From the NCBI GenBank assembly GCA_036500605.1, contig DASYBU010000021.1, positions 272,947-336,946 of the forward strand: 64,000 nucleotides of DNA, given 5' to 3'. The notes below the pieces were generated by a model that was not told where the DNA came from, made no database searches, and worked only from the letters and a program-made list of their open reading frames with translations. The stretch's first letter is position 1, and each line of letters begins with the position of its first letter. Positions 43,308-52,500 of the stretch are shown here, piece by piece. A program made the position numbers and the translations under genes. This DNA comes from JAFALK01 sp036500605 (GTDB taxonomy: Bacteria; Pseudomonadota; Gammaproteobacteria; Burkholderiales; Burkholderiaceae_C).

Positions 43308-44107
43308 TGGAACAGCAAGCTGCATCACAAGCCCAAGCCCAAGCTCAGGCTCAGGCTCAGGCTCAAGTGCACGTTGAAGGCCTGACCATGTGCTACGGCT
43401 CCAAGCTCGTCCAGCACGACCTGAACTTCGACATCCGTGAAAAGGAAGTGCTGGCCATCATCGGCGGCAGCGGCTGCGGCAAGAGCACGCTGCTCAAGCA
43501 TCTGATCGGCCTGCTCAAGCCGAGCGCGGGCCACATCGCCTACGGCGGCCAGGATCTCAACACGGCCGATGGCGAAGCGCTCGCGAAGCTGCGCCGCCAG
43601 TTCGGCGTGAGCTTTCAATCGGGCGCCTTGTGGAGCTCGATGACGGTCGGCGAGAACGTGATGTTGCCGCTCGAGATGTTCACCGACCAGAAGCCCGCCG
43701 AGCGCGAGCAGAAGGCGCGCGACAAGCTGGCGCTGGTGGAGCTGGGTGACACCTTCGACCAGGAACCCTCGGCGCTGAGCGGCGGCATGAAGAAGCGCGT
43801 CGCCATCGCGCGCGCGCTGGCGCTGGAGCCGCCGCTGCTCTATCTGGATGAGCCTTCGGCCGGCCTCGATCCGCCCACCTCATCGCAGCTCGACGAGCTG
43901 ATCCGCCAGCTCTGCCACGAGCACGGCACCACCGTCGTGATGGTCACGCATGAGCTCGACAGCATCTTCGCCGTGGCCGATCGCGCGCTGTTCCTCGATG
44001 CCGAGACCAAGACCATGCTGGCGCTCGACTCGCCGAAAGCGCTGCTCGACCACGGCCCGGAACCTGTTCAGGAATTCCTGAGAAGAGGAAAGGGCAAGCC
44101 TTCATGA
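43307..44107 (+). CDS. mlaF: MlaF-type ABC transporter ATPase
   Basis: 266 residues. After an Ala-Gln repeat N-terminus, GLTMCYGSKLVQHDLNFDI opens the ATPase. Walker A is IGGSGCGKST (~52), the signature LSGGMKKRVAIARALAL, Walker B LLYLDEPSAGLDPPTSSQL and the switch His VTHEL. It powers phospholipid movement with MlaE and the MCE protein encoded next. Start ATG 43307 overlaps the permease stop; the stop overlaps the MCE gene by ATGA. Confidence 0.95.
   Translation: MEQQAASQAQAQAQAQAQAQVHVEGLTMCYGSKLVQHDLNFDIREKEVLAIIGGSGCGKSTLLKHLIGLLKPSAGHIAYGGQDLNTADGEALAKLRRQFGVSFQSGALWSSMTVGENVMLPLEMFTDQKPAEREQKARDKLALVELGDTFDQEPSALSGGMKKRVAIARALALEPPLLYLDEPSAGLDPPTSSQLDELIRQLCHEHGTTVVMVTHELDSIFAVADRALFLDAETKTMLALDSPKALLDHGPEPVQEFLRRGKGKPS
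43328..43363 (+). repeat. Hexamer repeat encoding (Ala-Gln)n at the MlaF N-terminus
   Basis: Six copies of CARGCY (CAAGCC, CAAGCC, CAAGCT, then CAGGCT three times) give an Ala-Gln repeat just after the start codon. Copy-number change would preserve frame. Confidence 0.8.
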
Positions 44108-45168
44108 AGCGCAACGCCAACGCCACCTTGATCGGCGTCTTCGCCGTGGCTGGCATCGCGCTGATCCTGGCCGTGGTGATCGCGGCCGGCGGCGGCAAGC
44201 TGTTTGTGCGCAAGGAGCGCGTGGTCATGCACTTCGGCGGCTCGATCTACGGGCTGCAGGTCGGCGCGCCGGTGGTGTTCCGCGGCGTGCGCCTGGGCAC
44301 GGTCAGCTCGATCAACGTGGTCTACGACAAGCGGACCGATGACTTCATCATTCCCGTGGTGGCCGATCTCGACCCGGCCGCAATCCGCGGCCTGGCCGTC
44401 GGCACCGAGAGCGAGAAGCGCGCCATCCTGCCCGGCATGGTGGCGCGCGGCCTGAAGGCGCAGCTCTCGATGCAGAGCCTGTTGACCGGCCAGCTCTATG
44501 TGGACCTGGACCTGCGGCCGAAGAAGCCATCGCTGCTGCTCGGCAATGCGGGCGCCGACGGCGCGCTCGAGATTCCGACCACCGCCACCACAATCCAGCA
44601 GCTGAAGAACCAGCTTGACGGGCTTGATTTCCGCCGCCTGCTTGACGATGTCTCGGCCATCGCCGAATCGGCGCGCACGATCGTCGCGGGCCCGCAGCTC
44701 AAGAAGGCGATGGACGACCTGGCCGCGATCACGACGCATGTGCGCCGCATCACGAAGAGCCTCGATTCACGCGTGGACCCGCTGGCCGATTCCGCCGCCG
44801 CCACGCTCAAGGATGCTCGCAGCGCGGCCAACAAGGTGGGCACCGCCGCCGATGGCGTGGGCGACACCGCCAAGCGCCTGGGCACCGCTGCAGATCGCTA
44901 CAAGGCACTCGTGGCGCCCAACTCGCCGCTGCTGCAAAGCATCCAGAAGACCGTGGACGAACTCGCGCTCACCGCCGCCTCGCTGCGCGAAGACGTGGGC
45001 TCCGATTCGGCGCTGATGCAGAACGCCGACCGCGCGCTGCAGGACATGTCACGCGCCGCGCGCTCGGTGCGCGAGCTGGCCGATCAGCTCGACCGCCATC
45101 CTGATGCGCTGCTGCGCGGCCGGCAAGCCGACCCGCTGAAGCCGGCCAACCCGGAGAAGCAAAAATGA
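44104..45168 (+). CDS. mlaD: MCE-domain (MlaD-type) lipid transport protein
   Basis: 354 residues. A single N-terminal anchor (TLIGVFAVAGIALILAVVIAAG), then one MCE domain (VVMHFGGSIYGLQVGAPVVFRGVRLGTVSSINVVYDKRTDDF) and a long helical periplasmic extension (residues ~160-330) with coiled-coil heptads (ATLKDARSAANKVGTAADGV). It is bound to the inner membrane, forms a hexamer in known relatives and channels phospholipids. The long helical tail is closer to PqiB/LetB or YebT helper proteins than to short MlaD. Coupled by ATGA to the ATPase. Confidence 0.94.
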   Translation: MKRNANATLIGVFAVAGIALILAVVIAAGGGKLFVRKERVVMHFGGSIYGLQVGAPVVFRGVRLGTVSSINVVYDKRTDDFIIPVVADLDPAAIRGLAVGTESEKRAILPGMVARGLKAQLSMQSLLTGQLYVDLDLRPKKPSLLLGNAGADGALEIPTTATTIQQLKNQLDGLDFRRLLDDVSAIAESARTIVAGPQLKKAMDDLAAITTHVRRITKSLDSRVDPLADSAAATLKDARSAANKVGTAADGVGDTAKRLGTAADRYKALVAPNSPLLQSIQKTVDELALTAASLREDVGSDSALMQNADRALQDMSRAARSVRELADQLDRHPDALLRGRQADPLKPANPEKQK

Positions 45169-45791
45169 AGATCAACGCTCGCCCCCTTCTGAACATCGCG
45201 CTGCTGGGCGCTGCCTTGGCGCTCACGGCCTGCGCCGGCAGCTCCGCCCCGCCGCCGCAGTTCTATCAACTGCGGCTGGACCCGCCGGTTGCGGTCAACA
45301 AGCCGAGCGCGGCAAGCACCGAGGTCTGGCAGATCATGAGCCCGATCCACGTGCCCGAATACCTGGAGCGCGATGTGCTGTGGCTGCCCACCGGCAGCGC
45401 GGGCCTGCAGCCGCTGCCCGACCAGCGCTGGGCCGAGCCGCTCGCCGACGCGATCCCGCGCGTGCTGCTGCATGACCTGGGCGTGCTGCGCGGCACCGAC
45501 CACCTATGGGGCGGCGCGGTGCCTACGGGCGTCGTGATCGCCTATCAGTTGCGCATCGACGTGCAGGACATGAGTGTCACGGAGGGTCGCAATGCGGTGC
45601 ACTTGCGCGCCCGTTGCGCCGCCAGCGATCCGCGGGGCCAGATGCCGACGCGTGTGATCGAGATCGACGTGACCGCGCCTTCGAGCGGCTCCTCGCCCGA
45701 CGCCTTGGTCGCCGCGCACCGCCTGGCGCTGTGGAGCATGGCGCAGCAGCTGAGCGAGCGGCTCAGTGCAGCCGCCCCGAATCCCCGATGA
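45165..45791 (+). CDS. pqiC: PqiC/DUF330-type auxiliary lipoprotein
   Basis: 208 residues. Signal peptide with lipobox LTAC. The domain starts at PPPQFYQLRLDPPVAVNK, followed by IHVPEYLERDVLWLPTG, QPLPDQRWAEPLADAIPRVLLHDLGVL, which fits the ABC-type auxiliary lipoprotein family (PqiC). Probably the outer-membrane-side partner of the MCE complex. It overlaps the MCE gene start by four bases. It ends three bases from the convergent H-NS-like gene. Confidence 0.9.
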   Translation: MKINARPLLNIALLGAALALTACAGSSAPPPQFYQLRLDPPVAVNKPSAASTEVWQIMSPIHVPEYLERDVLWLPTGSAGLQPLPDQRWAEPLADAIPRVLLHDLGVLRGTDHLWGGAVPTGVVIAYQLRIDVQDMSVTEGRNAVHLRARCAASDPRGQMPTRVIEIDVTAPSSGSSPDALVAAHRLALWSMAQQLSERLSAAAPNPR

Positions 45792-45794
45792 ACC

Positions 45795-46088
45795 TCAGAT
45801 GGCGAAGTCTTCCAGGGACGCGCCGGCTGTGAGTGCAGCCTGAACCCAGCGCGGCCTGAGGCCGCGCCCCGTCCAGGTTTCGCCGGTCTGCCGATGGCGA
45901 TATTTGGGCGCAACCTTGCCCGGATTGCCGCGCCGCGTGCGGGTCAGGTCATCCGCGTCGAGTTCGTAGGTTTCCATGATCTCCTTGATCTGCGCAAGGG
46001 CATTGGCGCGCTCGCGGGCCTGCAGGCGGGCGATCTCGGTGTCGATCATCGACCGCTGGCGGAGGAGTTCTCTGAGGTTCGGCAGCAT
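45795..46088 (-). CDS. H-NS-family nucleoid-associated protein
   Basis: 97 residues from the ATG at 46088 (MLPNLRELLRQRSMIDTEI). Helical N-terminal oligomerisation part, then the H-NS DNA-binding loop: KYRHRQTGETWTGRGLRPRWV. The usual residues T-W-x-GRG-P are present, which bind AT-rich minor groove. The frame extends upstream, but this ATG starts the domain. It could silence foreign or AT-rich DNA; neighbours ndvB and the caspase-type exoprotein are possible targets. Confidence 0.9.
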   Translation of the reverse strand: MLPNLRELLRQRSMIDTEIARLQARERANALAQIKEIMETYELDADDLTRTRRGNPGKVAPKYRHRQTGETWTGRGLRPRWVQAALTAGASLEDFAI

Positions 46089-46156
46089 ACGTGTGAGTTG
46101 ACGGTTAGAAGGATGCGGCTTTGTACCAAGGCCTAACCCTCTGGCACAGGGGATTT

Positions 46157-46183
46157 GGGACAAATCGGGACAAATCGGGACTT
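46157..46183 (-). repeat. 10-base direct repeats GGGACAAATC upstream of the H-NS-like gene
   Basis: GGGACAAATC at 46157-46166 and 46167-46176, then GGGACTT, spaced exactly 10 bases, one DNA turn. They lie 70-95 bases upstream of the H-NS-like start (minus strand) and also 190 bases before the next plus-strand gene. Confidence 0.65.
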
Positions 46184-46374
46184 CAATTTAGGGGTGTTTT
46201 CAGAAGGGTTTTCCGCACACGTAAGCAGCGTAGGACAAGACCGACAAGCCGAGGCGACAGCGTCTGAGTCTGGAATCGGAGGGGGCTCGATAGAGTGATT
46301 CAACGGTCGCCGAATGCTCAAACCCTTCGACGTACCCCCGGTTTTCCCTTCAATTTCTCAGCCCACCCCACACC

Positions 46375-46590
46375 ATGACCACCGCCACCTTCGCCGCCAA
46401 CCTCGACAAGGCCCAAGCCCCCAACGACACCGCCCCTGATTTGCATCGCCATCTGCAGCAATGCGACAGCGCGCGAGGCCGATGGTTCGGCGCGGCCATG
46501 CTGGCGGAGCGGGTGCACGGCATGGTGGCGCCACGCTTCGCCACCACGGTCGCGTGCGCTGCGGTGCTGCTGTTGCTGGTCTGCCGGTGA
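46375..46590 (+). CDS. Small tail-anchored peptide coupled to the glucan synthase
   Basis: 71 residues. MTTATFAANLDKAQAPNDTA, then a hydrophilic body with LHRHLQQCDSARGRWFGAAM and a C-terminal hydrophobic helix (FATTVACAAVLLLLVCR). Its stop overlaps the GTG start of the large gene as GTGA, which suggests translational coupling. No strong ribosome site is seen before the ATG. It may be an accessory anchor or a leader peptide for the synthase. Confidence 0.5.
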   Translation: MTTATFAANLDKAQAPNDTAPDLHRHLQQCDSARGRWFGAAMLAERVHGMVAPRFATTVACAAVLLLLVCR

Positions 46591-49500
46591 ACAACAGCAA
46601 CCCACCGCCACACGCCAACAGGCCGCCGCCGCAGCAGCCGCTGATCGAAGCCCGCCTGCTCGACGCGAGCGCCGGAGCGCTGGAGCCGCCGATCCGCTCG
46701 GTGCTGTTCGGCCCGGCGCGCTTCGAGCAGCACGGCCACAGCCTCGCCCGAGCGCATGAGATCGTCAGCGGCACCCGCTCGGGCAAGCGTTTCTTCCCGC
46801 GCCTGCAGAGCAATATCGAAATGCTCAAGCTGGCCCGCGCGCAGCTGGAGCGCCGCGCGGCCGATGGGCGCCACCTCGGCCCCGCCGCGCACTGGCTGCT
46901 CGACAACGCCACGCTGATCGACGAGCAGTTGCACGCGATCCGCAACGGCCTGCCGCGCAGTTTTTTTCGCCTGCTGCCGCGCCTGCGCGATGAGCCCCTC
47001 TCGGGCCTGCCGCGCATCTACGGCGTGGCCTGGGCCTGGGTCGCGCACACCGACAGCGGCTTTGATGCCGCCCTGCTAAGTTGTTATCTGCGCGCATACC
47101 AGGCGGAGCGCGAACTCTCGCTCGCCGAGCTCTGGGCCTTGCCGACGACGCTGCGCGTGGTGCTGGTCGAGAACCTGCGCCGACTGGCCGAACGCTCGGC
47201 CACGCAGCAAGCCGCGCGCGATGCCGCGCACCGCTGGTTCGATCAGGATCCGACGCTGGAACAGATGGCCGAGCTCGACCGGCTCGAGCCCAGCATCAAG
47301 GCGCGCGGTGTCGACGAAGCCTTCCTGCTGCAGCTCGACCAGCGACAGGAAGAGCTCGAGCCCGAGGTCGCCCGCGCGCTTGAAGCCTGGCTCAGCACGC
47401 GCCTGCCCGATCCGGCCGGCTCGCTGGCGCGCCAACAGAACGAGACCACCGAAGACCAGCAGAGCATCCGCAATGCCATCGTGAGCCTGCGCCTGCTCGA
47501 CCACACCGACTGGCGCGAGCTGATCGCCGCCACCAGCGCGGTGATGCAAATCCTGCAGGCCGCGCCCGTGCATGCGGCCGAGGCCAAGACCACGCAGGAC
47601 GAGACGCTGCATGCGATCGAGAGGCTCTCGCGCCGCTCGGGCCGCAGCGAGGCCACGGTCGCGAAGCTGATTGTCGAACTCGCGCGCTCGGCCGATGGGC
47701 TCGACCCTGACGACGAACCCGGCCAGGCCGGCGCGCCCGCCTTCTGGTGGCGTGGCCCCGGCAAGGCGCGTCTGTATGAAGGCCTGGGCTTGCCACCGCC
47801 GTGGGGGCCCACCGCCAAATCATCGGGCCAGGTCACCGGCCGCGGCTGGGCCACGTTCGCGTACCTGGGCAGCCTGCTCGTCCTGACGCTGGGCACGGTC
47901 AGTTGGCTGATGTCGCATGAAGCCGCGCCCGCATCGGCGGGCTTGCTGGCCCTCACCGCCTTCCTGCTGCTCGGCCCGATCAGCGAGGCCGTGGTGGCGC
48001 TGGTGAACCGGCTGATCAGTGAATCGGTGCCGCCGCGGCGGCTGCCTCGACTGGCCTTCTCGCAAGGCGTGCCCGAGACACACCGCACGCTCGTGGTGAT
48101 GCCGGCGATGTTCGCGAAGGAGGCCGACATACCGGAGCTGTGCGCGCAGCTGGAGCAGCACTACCTCGCCAACACCGAGCGCTACGCGCAGTTCGCCTTG
48201 CTCAGCGACTTTGTCGATGCGGATGCGCAGGAGAAACCCGGCGACGACGCCCTGCTCAACGCCGCGCAGGAAGCCATCGCACTGCTCAACCTGCGCTACC
48301 CGCTGCCCGACGGCGAACCGCTGCGCTTCCTGCTGCTGCACCGCGGGCGGCAATGGAATGTGGGCGAGCAGCGCTGGATCGGCTGGGAGCGCAAGCGCGG
48401 CAAGCTGGAACAATTGGTGCACACGCTGGCGCAGCCGGACGACCAACCGTTTGTGCCATTCGTGCCACTAGGCGCGCTCTCCACACCGGCCCCGCAGACG
48501 CGCTACATCGTCACGCTCGATGCCGACACCGACATGCCGCCGGGCCGCTTGCGAAGCCTCGTCGGCATTGCCGCGCACCCGCAGAACCTGCCGCGCGTCG
48601 AGGGCCGCCGCATCGTCGGCGGCTACGCCATCCTGCAGCCGCGCGTGCTCACGCCGCTGCCGCCGCCGGGCGAGACCACGCCCTTTCATCAGTTGTTCAG
48701 CGGCCAGGGCGGTATCGACCCCTACAGCGCCGCCAGCTCCGAGATCTACCAGGACCTGTTCGGCGAAGGCACCTTCACCGGCAAGGGCCTCTTGAATGTG
48801 CAGGCGCTGCATGCGGTGCTCGAAGGCCGCCTGCCCGAGGACCAGGTGCTGAGCCATGATCTGCTCGAAGGCTCCCTCACGCGCTGCGCCGCGGTCAGCG
48901 ATGTGGCGTTGATGGAAGACTCGCCCGCGCATGCCGACGTGGCCGCCTCGCGCCTGCACCGCTGGACCCGTGGAGATTGGCAGTTACTGCCCTTCCTCGC
49001 GCGGGCCAACCACTACGGTCTGGCCGCGATCAATCGCTGGAAGATGGTCGACAACCTGCGGCGTTCGCTGGTGGCGCCGATGTCGCTCGCCTTGCTGGTG
49101 CTCGTGCTTGCCAGCGGCGTGCTGCCGATCACCTCGGCGCTCGTCGTCGTGGCCGCCGCCTTCAGTGCGGGGCCGATCCTGGGCGCGATGGCGGGCCTCG
49201 CGCCAAGCCGTGACGACGTCGCCCTGCGGCTCTTCTATCGTCATGCCGGCGCCGATCTGCTGCGCGCCTTGATGCTGGCGGCCTGGCACGGCGCGCAGTT
49301 GCTGCAGCTGAGCCTGATGTATGTGGATGCAATCGCGCGGGCGCTGTACCGCCAGCTGATCTCACACCGCAAGCTGCTGCAATGGACGACAGCCGCGCAA
49401 GCCCAGGCCGCCGCGCGAACCGACCTGCCGGGCCTGATGCAACAGCATCGCCGCGTGCCGATCGCCGCTGCGGTGCTGCTCGCGGGCCTCGGGCTCGCCA

Positions 49501-52500
49501 GCTTCCTCGGCGCGCCGGTGCATTGGCCGCTTGCCGCCGCCGTGCTGCTGATCTGGGCCGCTTCGCCGGTCTGGACCTGGGTCGCCAGCCGGCCGCGCCA
49601 GGCGCCGGTGGCAAGCAAGCTCGACGAACCTTCGCGCCAATACCTGCAGGACCTGGCGCGCGACACCTGGCGCTTCTACGAGCACCACATCGGCGCCAGC
49701 GACCACCACCTGCCGCCCGACAACGTGCAGCAGACGCCGTTCACGATGGTGGCGCACCGCACCTCGCCGACCAATATCGGCCTTTACCTGCTGGGCGTGG
49801 CCTGTGCGCGCGAGCTCGGTTTCATCGGCATGGCATCGATGGTCGAGCGGCTTGACGCGACGCTGGCCACGCTCGAAAAATTGCCGCGCTGGAACGGCCA
49901 TTTCTACAACTGGTACGACACGCAATCGCTGGCCGTGCTGACACCGGCCTACGTCTCTTCGGTCGACAGCGGCAACTGCTCCGCCCATCTGCTGGCCGTG
50001 GCGCGCGCCTGCGAATGCGCGGCGGAGCAATCAGACATCGATGCCCGGGCGCTGATGCAGGGCGCGGTGGCCCGCTCCATGCAAAGGCTGCGCGCGCTGC
50101 AGCCCGTGCTGGCCGGCGCGCCATCGCTGCACATGCTCTCGCAGCTGGCCGAAGGCGAATGGACCTGGCCGCTGACGCCCGAGCAGTTGCAGGAGCTCAA
50201 CGGCCGCGTGCGCCAGGCGCATGTGGAACTCGACGCGCTGCACCTGCGCCTCGGCGATGCCGAACGCGGCGCCATGTGGCTGCTTCACGATCTGATCTAC
50301 ACGCTTCAGTCCTTCCTGCTCGACCAGAATAGCGACCAGTTGGCCACGCGTTCGCGCCTGCTCGAACTGGGCCAGCGCTTTCACGAGATGGCGCTGGAAG
50401 CCGACTTCAAGCCGCTGTACGACCGCGAGCGCCGGCTGCTGCACATCGGCTATCGCGTCGAGACCTCGCAGGTCGACGAGAACCACTACGACCTGCTGGC
50501 CAGCGAATCGCGGCTCACCAGCTTGCTGGCCATTGCCAAGGGTGATGTGCCGGTCGAACATTGGGCGGCGCTGGGCCGCCCCTTCTTTGCCAAGGGCACC
50601 GAGGTGGGCTTGAAATCCTGGTCGGGCTCGATGTTCGAGTACCTGATGCCTTCGCTGGTGCTCGATGAACCGTACGACAGCGCGCTGGGCCAGGCCATCC
50701 GCAGCGCCGTGGCCGAACAACGCGGCGAAGGCGAGCGGCACGGCACGCCCTGGGGCATTTCGGAATCGGCAATCGCCGGCCAGGACCACACGCTCGCCTA
50801 CCAATACGGCCCGCAAGGCGCGGGACGACTGGCCTTGCGCCGCGTGCCGGCCGATGAGCGCGTGCTCGCGCCTTACGCCACGATGCTGGCCGCGATGCTC
50901 GCGCCCTGCCCCGCCGTCGACAACCTGCGCGCGCTGCAAACGCTCGGCGCGCGGCACGCGATGGGCTTCATCGAAGCGCTCGACTACACACCGCAACGCC
51001 AGACCGCCGGTCGCGGCTTCACGCTGGTCGAAACCTACATGACCCATCACCAGTCGATGGGACTGGTGTCGATCACCAATCTGCTCGCCGACAACGCGCC
51101 GCGCCGCTGGGCCATGAGCGACCCGCATCTGCGCGCGGTGGCACCGCTGCTGCATGAACGCGCGCCGAGCGAGGTGGCCGCGCTCTCCTGGGCCGAGCCT
51201 CCGCCGGAGCAGCGCGGCCCGCGCAGCGCGCGTCTGGTGCTGGAGACCAAGCCGCTCAACGATCGCCTGCCGCGCACGCAGCTGCTGACCAACGGCCGCT
51301 ACGCCGTGCTGCTGCGCAGCCACGGCGGCGGTTACAGCGGCTGGAGCGATGTCAACGTGACGCGTTGGCGTGACGACCTGCTGCGCGACGCGCACGGCAG
51401 CTTCTTCTACGTGCAGCGCAACAGCGTGGACGAGCCCTGGCATTCGATCACCGCGCACCCGGCACCCGATCCGACCGCGCGCTACGACTGCCGCATGCAG
51501 GCCGACCGCGTGATCTTCGATGCGCATTGGGCCGACCTGCACGCACGCTGCAGCACCTGGGTCAGCCCCGAGGATGACTGCGAGCTGCGCCAGATCGAGC
51601 TCAGCAATCTCGGCAACCAGCGCGTCTCCTTGCGCCTGGCCGCCTGCTTCGAGGCGACGCTCGCACCGCAAGGGGCCGACGAAGCGCATCCGGCCTTCTC
51701 GAACATGTTCGTGCAGGAGCGTTGGGATGGGGACGAGCGCGCTCTCTACATGAGCCGCCGCCCGCGCCTGGCTGAAGAAGCGGCCGTGCATGCGGTGCAC
51801 TTCCTGGCCAATGCCGACGGCGCGATCGAGTCTGCCGCGCCCTGCACCGATCGTTCGCGCTGGCTCGGCCGTTACGGCAGCAGCGCGCGGCCGCTCGGCG
51901 ACGCGGGCTGCATCGAGCTCGAGGCCGACGGCCAGCATCCCGGCGTGGCGATGGACACCGGCCTCGACCCGCTCGCCGGCCTGATCGTGAGCCTGCAGCT
52001 GGAGCCCGGCGCGAGCCTCAAGCTGACCTTCTGCACCGCGGCTTCGCGCGAGCTCGAGACGCTCGACGCACTGGTCGACAAATACCGCCAGGCGAGCCAC
52101 GTGGAGCGCGCGGCCAGCATGTCGCACACGATGGCCGGCATCCGGCTGCGCGAGCTGCAGTTCGACGCCGACACCTGGGCCGCGATGCTGCACGTCAACA
52201 CGCTGGTCAGCGGCCAGACCGCGCGCGAAGGCGCCGCGGCCTGGCATGTGGCCGGCTCGGGCACGGCGCGTTGCGATCGACGTCTGCTGTGGCGGCACGG
52301 CCTCTCGGGCGATCGCCCGATCGTGTGGGTCTCGATCAGCGGTGAGGAAGGGCTCGGCCTCGTGCAGACCTTGAAAAAAGCGCTGCGCCTGTGGTCGGCC
52401 GCGGGCCTCGGCGTGGATCTCGTCGTCACCAATGGCGAGCCGCCTTCGTACCTCTCGCCGGTGCAGGATCAGCTCCAGCAACTGCAGGCGCGCCAGCAGG

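Noticed and set aside
46461..46586. Earlier start for the glucan synthase
   Set aside because: The extra residues are Arg/Gly/His rich and read out of frame over the small upstream gene; the GTG at 46587 overlaps that gene's stop.
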